The position numbers were made by a program, and so were the translations under genes. The notes under the pieces were generated by a model. The model was given only the letters and a program-made list of their open reading frames with translations. It was not told the origin of the DNA and ran no database searches. Shown here piece by piece: positions 1-6,067 of a DNA stretch of 8,207 bases (the stretch's first letter is position 1; each line of letters starts with the position of its first letter). The stretch comes from UBA5209 sp964625015 (GTDB lineage: Bacteria > Patescibacteriota > Dojkabacteria > SC72): the NCBI GenBank assembly GCA_964625015.1, contig CAZUZI010000038.1:1-8207 (forward strand), given 5' to 3'.

Positions 1-51
1 ATAGGGTCCCACCGGATTCGGCGCCTTGTCTGTCCGGACGACTTTCTTCAT
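1..51 (-). CDS. ridA: RidA/YjgF-family enamine/imine deaminase, N-terminal fragment (runs off left edge)
   Basis: Only the first 17 codons are present: MKKVVRTDKAPNPVGPY. The TDKAP...GPY pattern is the classic N-terminus of RidA (YjgF/UK114) proteins, which hydrolyse reactive 2-aminoacrylate and other enamine/imine intermediates released by PLP enzymes, normally as a cytoplasmic trimer. The start is ATG at 51-49, preceded by a strong GGGGGAGGA ribosome site at about 57-65. It lies about 100 bases downstream of the SDR gene on the same strand, past a terminator-like inverted repeat, so it may be read through from the operon or have its own promoter. A RidA next to an ammonia-lyase-type PLP enzyme makes biochemical sense. 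Base composition (about 57% GC) and third positions (12 of 17 are G or C) differ from the AT-rich operon. The catalytic Arg and the rest of the protein are outside the window. Confidence 0.8.
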   Translation of the reverse strand, partial: MKKVVRTDKAPNPVGPY

Positions 52-80
52 GTGGCATTCCTCCCCCAAATATTCTCCCT

Positions 81-139
81 AAAAAACAAAGCATCCAATA
101 AACTCATCCAAATAATTCCTATTGAATGTTTTGTTTTTT
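81..139 (-). terminator. Terminator-like inverted repeat after the SDR gene, near-symmetric on both strands
   Basis: Arms at 87-100 and 120-133 pair over 14 positions with one mismatch and one G-U, around a 19-base loop. Read on the minus strand the stem ends in CTTTG followed by six T (86-81), as in an intrinsic terminator. The plus strand likewise has six T after the stem (134-139), so the element could work in both directions. The stem is AT-rich and the loop is long, so termination may be leaky. It sits 16 bases past the SDR stop codon and ends 29 bases before the ridA start. Confidence 0.55.
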
Positions 140-154
140 GAGTATGATGCATTC

Positions 155-931
155 CTATAGAGCGGCTAAAATACCACCATCAACGTAAAGAATTTGTCCA
201 TTTACAAAAGAGGATGCTTTTGAAGCAAGAAAAATTGCAGCTCCTACGAGTTCAGTTACGTCTCCCCATCTTCTAGTCGGTGTCATATTTACAACCCATG
301 AGTTAAACTCAGGATTTTCAAATCTTTCACGCGTCAGGTCTGTATTAAAATACCCTGGTCCAATGCCATTTACCTGAATGTTATATTGGCCCCATTCTGT
401 AGCCATTGCCTTTGTAAGCATCTTGAGACCACCCTTTGCAGCAGTATAAGGGCCGGTGGTTACTCGACCTAACTCACTCATCAAGGAACAAATGTTAATT
501 ATTTTCCCGTTTTTGCGCTCTACCATCGAAAGCGCTACTTGCTGTGCAACAAGAAAGGCGCCTGTTAGTATTGTATCCAATACAACATGCCAGTCTTCTT
601 CTTGCACATCTAGAAGCAAGCTTAAACGAGAGACACCTGCATTATTTACCAAGATATCTATAGGACCGACAGTATTTTTAAGCTCAATAATACTATTTGA
701 AATTTGGTCTTTTTTCGTGACATCGAAAAGAGCACCAAAAACTTCAATATTTTCCTTGGATAGTTCTTCAATAGCCCTGTCTAGTGAATTCTGATTTCTC
801 CCATTCAATATTACTTTAGCACCAGCTCTACCAAGTCCCTGTGCAATAGCAAACCCAATACCTCTTGTCGAACCAGTGACAAGAGCGACTTGACCTTCTA
901 ACCCAAAAAGATCGTTAAGATAGGGCCTCAT
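155..931 (-). CDS. SDR-family oxidoreductase, gluconate 5-dehydrogenase (IdnO)-like
   Basis: A 258-residue classical short-chain dehydrogenase, cytoplasmic. It has the TGSTRGIG nucleotide-binding turn (19-26), NNAG (96-99), catalytic Ser149 in NICSLMSELGR, and Tyr162/Lys166 in the YxxxK motif. It closely resembles E. coli IdnO as I recall it, sharing NDLF near the start, the NICS..SELGR block, NIQVNGI.PGYF, P.RWGD..EL.GAA.FL.SKAS.FVNG and the VDGG tail. That family interconverts 5-ketogluconate and gluconate with NAD(P)H. Oddly, the fourth tetrad residue (Asn, in the usual DTNLTGAF) is Ile121, encoded ATA at 571-569, so activity may be altered. The ATG overlaps the previous gene's TAA by one base (TAATG) and is preceded by AAGGAG seven bases upstream, implying translational coupling. 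It is the last gene before the terminator-like repeat. The true substrate could be another keto-sugar acid or cyclic polyol; the SDR call itself is secure. Confidence 0.9.
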   Translation of the reverse strand: MRPYLNDLFGLEGQVALVTGSTRGIGFAIAQGLGRAGAKVILNGRNQNSLDRAIEELSKENIEVFGALFDVTKKDQISNSIIELKNTVGPIDILVNNAGVSRLSLLLDVQEEDWHVVLDTILTGAFLVAQQVALSMVERKNGKIINICSLMSELGRVTTGPYTAAKGGLKMLTKAMATEWGQYNIQVNGIGPGYFNTDLTRERFENPEFNSWVVNMTPTRRWGDVTELVGAAIFLASKASSFVNGQILYVDGGILAAL

Positions 932-1767
932 TATTCTTCTCCTTTGATTGGAAAGCCTTTTTCAAAAGATTCGACCTGACATATTGAAAGCGCAGAAATT
1001 ACATCGGCCAATTTTTTAATTGTATAATCGGCAAATGCGCGCCCTTTTTTCTTTGTCGCAAGAGTCGGATCACCTAAGACTCCTGTATCTGAAACTTGGT
1101 TGTATAGAAAGGGAATATTAACGCTCCCCCCATTCACAAGGTCAAAGCTCTCTTCTGGAATTCGAGGCAAAGGTAAATTCTTAGCCATCAGGTCTTTCTT
1201 TACACGCCGCTCATCAAACGCCAGAGAAAGAGAAGTTTCAAGTTCACACGAATGCCCTATTCCCCCTCTCAAAGACTCTCGGTTAGAGTTGATAAAGGAA
1301 CTTGCTAACTCCCAATGACTGCAAGAGGCTAATAAGATACTAGGGTTTTCAATTTTCAACTCAGTAAGAGCAAAGGAAAGCGCAGAACGATTCCCGCCAT
1401 GCCCGTTCACAAAAAAGAGGCGCTTAAACTCACTTTCAATCAAACTTTTTGCAACATCTTTGATAACTGAGACCAAAGTACGTTGAGACAGACTTATTGT
1501 TGCCCCAAAACTCATATGGTGTGCTGACGCACCAAAGGCTATAGTTGGAGTCACAAGAACCGGAATTTTCAATTGACAAACCATATCAGCAGCTTCATAA
1601 ACTAAGTTCTCTATTAGGAAATTATCCGTATCCACAGGTAAGTGAAGTCCGTGCTGCTCTGTTGCGCCTACTGGAATAACAACCACTAGATTCTCATTTT
1701 GCATTGCTTTAATTTCGGGCCTTGTAAGATGCGAAAAAAGGAATTGTTTATGTTTTTTATTTTTCAT
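931..1767 (-). CDS. Creatininase-family metal-dependent hydrolase
   Basis: A 278-residue protein from the chosen ATG, matching the usual family length of about 240-280. Family signatures are clear (numbers from the upstream GTG; subtract 3 for the ATG): PVGATEQHGLHLPVDTD with likely metal ligands Glu40, His42 and Asp51; NGHGGN (124-129) with His126; and HSCELETS (175-182). The fold is a cytoplasmic hexamer with a dinuclear metal site that hydrolyses cyclic amides or formamides; one branch, IolN of Thermotoga inositol catabolism, opens a dehydro-inosose ring. The frame extends to GTG at 1776, but that codon lies inside the GAGGTGA ribosome site (1773-1779), which is well spaced from ATG 1767. 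Its TAA overlaps the SDR start by one base, and dctM stops just upstream. Adjacency to an IdnO-like SDR suggests ring opening of a lactam or carbocycle feeding the reductase. Actual creatininase activity is not implied. Confidence 0.87.
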   Translation of the reverse strand: MKNKKHKQFLFSHLTRPEIKAMQNENLVVVIPVGATEQHGLHLPVDTDNFLIENLVYEAADMVCQLKIPVLVTPTIAFGASAHHMSFGATISLSQRTLVSVIKDVAKSLIESEFKRLFFVNGHGGNRSALSFALTELKIENPSILLASCSHWELASSFINSNRESLRGGIGHSCELETSLSLAFDERRVKKDLMAKNLPLPRIPEESFDLVNGGSVNIPFLYNQVSDTGVLGDPTLATKKKGRAFADYTIKKLADVISALSICQVESFEKGFPIKGEE

Positions 1768-1772
1768 AACAA

Positions 1773-1779
1773 TCACCTC
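1773..1779 (-). promoter_or_regulatory. Ribosome binding site deciding the creatininase-family start
   Basis: GAGGTGA lies five bases before ATG 1767 and overlaps both the dctM stop codon (1780-1778) and the alternative GTG codon (1776-1774). A ribosome cannot use that GTG with this site, so ATG 1767 is favoured, with translation coupled to dctM termination. Confidence 0.6.
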
Positions 1780-3109
1780 ACCATGGTCCTACAACCATAT
1801 CTCCCAATATCACACTTGGAAGCCAGCATGAAAGCCCTGGAATATAGGTCGTAAGCAATAAAACGGGAATCCCAACAAAAATCAAATACAACATCATAGG
1901 TTTAACCATACTATTGTAAGTTACTCCGGCAAGACGAGATCCTACAAATATAGAAACTGCATATGGAGGAGTTACTACACCAAGGCCTACGTTCAAAATT
2001 ATCATCGAACCAAGATGCACTAAGTTAATATTTAACTCAGAAACTAATGGAAGCAACATTGGAACAGCAAGGACTAAGATAGGAATTCCATCAATAAACA
2101 TGCCAAGAATAAGAAGAAAAATATTCAAGGACAATAAAATTAGGATTTTACTATCAAAAAGGCCTAAAACACTCTCTGCAAGTGCCTGAGCAGCCCCTTC
2201 TCGAATTAAGAATCGGGTAAAAATAGTACCTGCACCTAGCAATAGAAATGTCATACCTTGTGTAATACAGGTGGAATATATTGCTTTCCAAAAACTTAAT
2301 TTATCAAGTTCCCTATAAACAAAAAACCCAATTACTAAACAATACACTGCTCCGATAGCCCCAGCCTCATTAGGAGTAAAAATTCCTCCATATATTCCTA
2401 CCATAATAAGAACGGGAGCTCCCAATGCCGGAAGAGCCGACCATGTGCTGTTCATTATTTCCCTAAAACGATTGATACTATTTTCTTGTGGTAAAAATTC
2501 ATCAGCAACAGGCACAATATAACGTGCACAAATCAAATGATTCAAAACTGCGTAGCCTGCCGCCAAGATGAGCCCAGGAACAATAGTTGCCAAAAAAAGT
2601 GCTGCAACGGATTGCTGAGCCACCAAACAATAGATAAGAGCAGGTACACTTGGGGGGATCAAATACCCTAAAAAACTCGATGACGAAATTACAGCTGCAG
2701 TATATTCTTTTTTATAGCCAAATTTTTCTAGTCTGGGGACTAATAGCGGTACAAGTGCCGAAACACAAGGCACAGAAGATCCTGTAAGTGCACTCATTAT
2801 TAATGTGGCGACAATACATACCAAAATCATCCCCCCCTTGATATGTCCAACAAGGGCATGGGAAAAACGGACAATCCTGTCAGCAAGTCCAGCTTCGGAA
2901 ATCAACCCCCCAGCATATATGAAGAAGGCAATTCCCATAAGGGAATGTGAATATATGGCATGGAAAAAAGTTGGAGCGGCGAAAGAAAAGGATTGCCCTA
3001 GTGCCAGAACACCTGCATAAGTACTAATAAGGAATACCCAACCGATTGGTACCCCAACAGCAAGCCCAAACAAAAAGAAAAGTAGTGCTGCCGCTACCCC
3101 TACAGACAT
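1778..3109 (-). CDS. dctM: TRAP transporter large membrane subunit (DctM family)
   Basis: A 443-residue, highly hydrophobic inner-membrane protein of the DctM/SiaM type, the sodium-driven translocation channel of a tripartite ATP-independent periplasmic transporter. Typical features include an N-terminal G.PIGW segment (about 20-24), the SALTGSSVPCVSA region (106-118) expected to line the Na+/substrate site, IPPSVPALIY (151-160), and its pseudo-repeat GVVTPPYAVS (377-386) in the second half. A dozen or so membrane segments are expected. The length is normal for the family. ATG 3109 has a near-ideal AAGGAGG site eight bases upstream, located in the 21-base gap after dctQ. The gene ends in TGA that overlaps the ribosome site of the creatininase-like gene. 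With dctQ and dctP it forms a complete three-component transporter in the order P-Q-M. Confidence 0.95.
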   Translation of the reverse strand: MSVGVAAALLFFLFGLAVGVPIGWVFLISTYAGVLALGQSFSFAAPTFFHAIYSHSLMGIAFFIYAGGLISEAGLADRIVRFSHALVGHIKGGMILVCIVATLIMSALTGSSVPCVSALVPLLVPRLEKFGYKKEYTAAVISSSSFLGYLIPPSVPALIYCLVAQQSVAALFLATIVPGLILAAGYAVLNHLICARYIVPVADEFLPQENSINRFREIMNSTWSALPALGAPVLIMVGIYGGIFTPNEAGAIGAVYCLVIGFFVYRELDKLSFWKAIYSTCITQGMTFLLLGAGTIFTRFLIREGAAQALAESVLGLFDSKILILLSLNIFLLILGMFIDGIPILVLAVPMLLPLVSELNINLVHLGSMIILNVGLGVVTPPYAVSIFVGSRLAGVTYNSMVKPMMLYLIFVGIPVLLLTTYIPGLSCWLPSVILGDMVVGPW

Positions 3110-3130
3110 CTTTCTAACCTCCTTGACATT

Positions 3131-3631
3131 TTACATTTCTCTAAGTGTATAAAATTCATTAATGAGGTGGACCAATAAATGAAATAGCGCAAAGCAAAAT
3201 ACAATAAACAATCCCTCCATCATCCAACTTGTATTGAACCACGGCAACAGCGTTGCGATTTGTGGGTACTTCCAGGCTCGCGCAAAAAAACGCCAGAGCT
3301 GTGGTAAAAGCACAAAAAGAGAACAGATTGAGAAAATCCGTATGATAAAGGCATACCAGGCTTTGCGATTAGGGTTATTCTTAACAAATGCCTGAGCTAA
3401 AGCGTCTACTGCAATGTGGCCGTTTTCACGCGTGGAAAGGAGAAAGGCAAAATACATAAAAAACACAAAAATATAAAGCGCAGCATCATTTATCCATATT
3501 ATTTCAAAGTTAAAAATATATCGGTTCAAAACCTGAATAAACACACTAAATGTTGTCCCGAGCAAGCCTAGGGCACACATGATATTTTCGATTTTACACA
3601 GCGCATCTTCTATTTTCATCAAGAACAACAT
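3131..3631 (-). CDS. dctQ: TRAP transporter small membrane subunit (DctQ family)
   Basis: A 166-residue protein from the chosen ATG, typical for DctQ, with four hydrophobic segments at about 17-35, 47-65, 97-115 and 137-155. Family hallmarks are QVLNRYIFN (33-41), Trp46 in the usual position after it, and RENGHIAVDAL (68-78), which matches the conserved loop with an acidic residue and H.xVD. It partners DctM in the inner membrane. The frame extends upstream to a TTG at 3688, adding 19 residues with no supporting ribosome site; GGGAGGG at 3637-3643 is five bases before ATG 3631 and settles the start. It follows dctP after a strong terminator-like hairpin, so it is probably expressed at lower level than the binding protein. 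Confidence 0.92.
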   Translation of the reverse strand: MLFLMKIEDALCKIENIMCALGLLGTTFSVFIQVLNRYIFNFEIIWINDAALYIFVFFMYFAFLLSTRENGHIAVDALAQAFVKNNPNRKAWYAFIIRIFSICSLFVLLPQLWRFFARAWKYPQIATLLPWFNTSWMMEGLFIVFCFALFHLLVHLINEFYTLREM

Positions 3632-3636
3632 TTTCA

Positions 3637-3643
3637 CCCTCCC
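3637..3643 (-). promoter_or_regulatory. Ribosome binding site deciding the dctQ start
   Basis: GGGAGGG sits five bases upstream of ATG 3631. The longer frame starting at TTG 3688 has only AT-rich sequence in front of it, so the shorter protein is preferred. Confidence 0.6.
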
Positions 3644-3690
3644 AAGCACCGGTCGATTGTTGATTAAAAATATCGACTTAATTATCAAAC

Positions 3691-3706
3691 TTAATAAACT
3701 TATTAA
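3691..3706. repeat. Small AT-rich palindrome between the dctP terminator and dctQ
   Basis: A perfect inverted repeat of seven-base arms, TTAATAA and TTATTAA, separated by two bases. It contains only A and T apart from one base in the spacer, so chance is quite possible. It lies just upstream (minus-strand sense) of a GATAAT hexamer at 3686-3681, a possible -10 element of a weak secondary promoter for dctQM. No convincing -35 accompanies it. Confidence 0.25.
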
Positions 3707-3737
3707 AAACTAATGAAAGTGCTCAAAACTACCTGTT

Positions 3738-3773
3738 AAAAAAACAGAGGGCAGGATTAGCCCACCCTCTGTT
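3738..3773 (-). terminator. Strong intrinsic-terminator-like hairpin between dctP and dctQ
   Basis: On the minus strand a perfect nine-base-pair stem (3773-3765 with 3751-3743; AACAGAGGG with CCCTCTGTT) encloses a 13-base loop and runs into a seven-T tract (3744-3738). It begins 16 bases after the dctP stop codon. As it lies inside the operon, it most likely acts as a partial terminator or a 3' stabiliser of the dctP message, giving more binding protein than membrane subunits, a common stoichiometry for binding-protein transporters. Confidence 0.8.
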
Positions 3774-3789
3774 CAAAATCACAAACTCT

Positions 3790-4860
3790 CTATTTTTTCT
3801 GTTTTGCTCTAAGTTCATCACGCACTCTATTGCTTTCTTCAAGCAATTTTTTTGCCATTTCCTGTCCTGGGAAATGTTTATCGAGCCATGGTTTGGACAT
3901 CTCTTCCCAAATTTCTAAAGTATTGGCTTTTAACCGGAACGCATCACGTTCTTCATCAGTAAGCTCCACAATGACCAAGTTTGTCATTTGTGTCTTTATA
4001 CGATTAATTATATTCACTTCTTCTCGCTCTTCAAAATCCATAAATTCAACTTGAGATTCAGCTGCTGCTTTCGAAATGCTTTGCTTGATATCTTCAGGAA
4101 GAGTATCCCATAATTCCTTGTTCATGATTATATTGGTCATATCCCACCCCCAACGAAGATCCGTGTAATATTTCAGAACTTCGCCATGACGGTCAACCAA
4201 CAGTTGTGGCCAGTGGGCCCAACACGCATCGACAACTCCTTTGGAAAGAGCATTGTAGAGTTCAGCAAAAGGAAGCGTTTCAAATGAGGCACCTGTGCCC
4301 TTGCACATATTTTCAAGTACTCGAACGTAACTTTGGGAACCGGATACTCGGAATTTCAATCCTTTAAAGTCTTCCGGGGTACGTATTGGGCGAGTTCTAT
4401 TTCCAATACCATAAGCTCCGTAAGAACGATAGTAAAGTGGATGGATTCCGACTTCTTCGTAAACAACAGGCATCAGCTTCCATAGAGCACCCTCACCGGG
4501 CTTATAAAGCTCACGGAATTCATCCCACGTACTTATTGTCCAAGGAATCCAGCCCACTTTCCCTCCTGGCACCAAGTGATCATGAGGAGAGATTTGTCCT
4601 ATTTCCAAACTTCCATCTTGCACAGAGTGGAAAATTTCGTCGTGGGTTCCCAGTTGGCCATCAGGATAATATCTAATTTCTACCTGCCCATTAGTGTATT
4701 CCTTTACACGTTCACAGAATTTTTCAAAATACGGATTTAAATGAGGCATAGTAAAGGGACTTCCGAATTTCCACTGATATTTTGCAGCTTCACCGGAAGA
4801 AACTCCAGAAATAAGGCTCAAAACAACCCCCAACAATAATACAGACTTAAGCCTCTTCAT
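3790..4860 (-). CDS. dctP: TRAP transporter solute-binding protein (DctP family)
   Basis: A 356-residue periplasmic binding protein from the chosen ATG. A Sec signal peptide is evident: basic MKRLK, a hydrophobic core SVLLLGVVLSLISGV, and a likely cleavage near SSGEAA. No lipobox cysteine is seen, so the protein should be soluble in the periplasm. Family signs (ATG numbering) include YYPDGQLGTHDEI (about 64-76), TPEDFKGLKFRV with Arg171 at the position that usually salt-bridges the ligand carboxylate, and the PFAELYNALSKGVVDACWAHW block (about 197-217). This suggests a carboxylate-bearing ligand. The frame reaches GTG 4872, but that codon lies inside the ribosome site AGAGGAGGT (4871-4879); ATG 4860, followed directly by a proper signal peptide, is preferred. 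It follows the SelA-like gene after 62 bases. Confidence 0.95.
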   Translation of the reverse strand: MKRLKSVLLLGVVLSLISGVSSGEAAKYQWKFGSPFTMPHLNPYFEKFCERVKEYTNGQVEIRYYPDGQLGTHDEIFHSVQDGSLEIGQISPHDHLVPGGKVGWIPWTISTWDEFRELYKPGEGALWKLMPVVYEEVGIHPLYYRSYGAYGIGNRTRPIRTPEDFKGLKFRVSGSQSYVRVLENMCKGTGASFETLPFAELYNALSKGVVDACWAHWPQLLVDRHGEVLKYYTDLRWGWDMTNIIMNKELWDTLPEDIKQSISKAAAESQVEFMDFEEREEVNIINRIKTQMTNLVIVELTDEERDAFRLKANTLEIWEEMSKPWLDKHFPGQEMAKKLLEESNRVRDELRAKQKK

Positions 4861-4870
4861 TACAACAAAC

Positions 4871-4879
4871 ACCTCCTCT
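4871..4879 (-). promoter_or_regulatory. Ribosome binding site for dctP
   Basis: AGAGGAGGT, very close to the anti-SD complement, ends ten bases before ATG 4860. The alternative GTG codon at 4872-4870 overlaps it and is therefore unlikely to be the start. The strong site fits high output of the binding protein. Confidence 0.6.
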
Positions 4880-4889
4880 GATTTTTAAA

Positions 4890-4909
4890 AGCAAAAACTC
4901 CTTTTTGCT
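4890..4909 (-). other. Stem-loop between the SelA-like gene and dctP
   Basis: AGCAAAAA and TTTTTGCT form a perfect eight-base-pair stem with a four-base GGAG loop (minus-strand sense), followed by only three T and then A-rich sequence. The stem is weak and the T run short, so it could be a poor terminator, a processing or stability element, or chance in AT-rich DNA. It lies 13 bases after the upstream stop codon. Confidence 0.35.
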
Positions 4910-4922
4910 AAATATCCAACAG

Positions 4923-6053
4923 TCAAACTACTCCCGATATCTCAATAAAACGGTTGATTATCTTTTTTACATCACCTTCTTTCAGAGACATTGGGTTTAT
5001 AAATAATCCATTTTCGAAAATATTAAGGGCAAAGATTTTAGGATTCCCATTACGTAACTCTTTTAGAACAATACTTGCAACATCTTTTTTCGCACTCTGA
5101 AATCGTACCAAAGCTTGTGGAATAGGTTGGCCAGCTTCGTTTGGAAAAATCCGCTCTACCGAAAAAATGGGAAACTCACGTAAGCCTTCTCGTAACAAAA
5201 GTATTTGTTTTTCACACCAACTTAAACGTACTTCATGGTCCATAGCGATATATTCTTCAACAGCCGTAAAAAGACCCACTATCTCTTCCCTACCTGTTTT
5301 GAACATTCTTCCCAAGCCATAATTTGGGAATCCAGTTTCTTTAACCCATTTCATCAAATCTTGTTTTCCGACAATGAGACCACTCGACTGAGGTCCCGCA
5401 AGGTCCTTTCCTCCACTAAAAACACAAGCATCAGCGCCTTTTCCAGTTATTGCCCATAAATTTTCCACCGGAGGAAGTTGCGCAGCCCCATCAACAATTA
5501 CTGGAATCCCATATTTTTCTGCAACTTCAAGAGTTTCCTCTAAAGTCAAACCACCTTGAGCTATCCATCCTCCTTTGGGCATTGAAAAAAAGAAAATAGC
5601 TGCCGTTTTATCATTAATGGCCAAACTTAAATCTTTTTTACTTGAAGGGAGAATCATGTTCGGAAAACCAACTTCTACTAAACGCACACCAAGTCTTACC
5701 AATGCCCAATCGTAAGGATTACGGTGAGCGCGAAAAACGATTATCTCTGTTTCTTCTATCTGCTCTTTAGATAAAAAAGAAAATGGGCGGTTATATTTCT
5801 TTGCAATACAAGCAGCAGCTGTAATATGCAATCCGCAGGCGGCTCCATTTGAAATAAAAGCCGCCTCGTTACGCGTTAATTCAGCCAACCTTGCATGTAC
5901 AACTTCTTGAAGATCCTGGATTAAAACATTCGATCGTGCAACTTCATTTATTGCGTTCAATGTACGCTCACTCATACATGCGCCACCAATCATAGTGTAC
6001 GTTCCCGCAGCGTTTATATAAGTATCCACACCTAAATGTTCAAAAATACTCAT
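4923..6053 (-). CDS. SelA-like PLP-dependent enzyme, D-glucosaminate-6-phosphate ammonia-lyase type
   Basis: About 376 residues, a fold-type I PLP enzyme of the SelA-related branch that includes the ammonia lyase DgaE. Landmarks (numbered from the upstream TTG; subtract 2): YINAAGTYTMIGG near the start, phosphate-binding NGAACGL (71-77), Asp190 in VDGAAQLPP for the pyridine nitrogen, and Lys218 in FSGGKDLAGPQSSG as the Schiff-base lysine. DgaE-type enzymes remove ammonia from a 2-amino-3-hydroxy sugar acid to give a 2-keto-3-deoxy acid, acting in the cytoplasm. It is much shorter than true selenocysteine synthase (about 460) and sits among catabolic genes, so a role in tRNA-Sec is unlikely. 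ATG 6053 is chosen over TTG 6059; AAGGA at 6064-6068 is ten bases from the ATG but only four from the TTG. It lies 14 bases after the amidohydrolase stop, a pairing familiar from other bacteria (the EF_0837/EF_0838 type). Confidence 0.85.
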   Translation of the reverse strand: MSIFEHLGVDTYINAAGTYTMIGGACMSERTLNAINEVARSNVLIQDLQEVVHARLAELTRNEAAFISNGAACGLHITAAACIAKKYNRPFSFLSKEQIEETEIIVFRAHRNPYDWALVRLGVRLVEVGFPNMILPSSKKDLSLAINDKTAAIFFFSMPKGGWIAQGGLTLEETLEVAEKYGIPVIVDGAAQLPPVENLWAITGKGADACVFSGGKDLAGPQSSGLIVGKQDLMKWVKETGFPNYGLGRMFKTGREEIVGLFTAVEEYIAMDHEVRLSWCEKQILLLREGLREFPIFSVERIFPNEAGQPIPQALVRFQSAKKDVASIVLKELRNGNPKIFALNIFENGLFINPMSLKEGDVKKIINRFIEISGVV

Positions 6054-6067
6054 CTGCAATCCGTCCT

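Noticed and set aside
52..80. Attachment-site or direct-repeat boundary of a mobile element, compared with 8085-8110
   Set aside because: The two composition borders share no recognisable repeat, and no integrase, transposase or tRNA is present in the window.
456..794. Plus-strand open frame of 112 codons opposite the SDR gene
   Set aside because: It is Ser/Thr/Ile-rich low-complexity translation typical of the reverse strand of a real gene; the SDR motifs on the other strand are unambiguous.
3632..3688. N-terminal extension of DctQ from TTG 3688
   Set aside because: The extension has no ribosome site, whereas GGGAGGG is ideally placed for ATG 3631 and the shorter protein has the normal DctQ length.
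4386..4676. Plus-strand open frame of 96 codons opposite dctP
   Set aside because: It is antisense to a well-supported gene, with no family resemblance and no credible ribosome site; a shadow frame.
4861..4872. DctP starting at GTG 4872
   Set aside because: The GTG lies within the ribosome site AGAGGAGGT, and ATG 4860 gives a standard MKR-type signal peptide.
4923..6059. SelA-like protein as a true L-seryl-tRNA(Sec) selenium transferase
   Set aside because: It is about 85 residues shorter than typical SelA, has the DgaE-like SGGKDLAGPQSSG active site, and no selB or tRNA-Sec is seen nearby; the context is catabolic.
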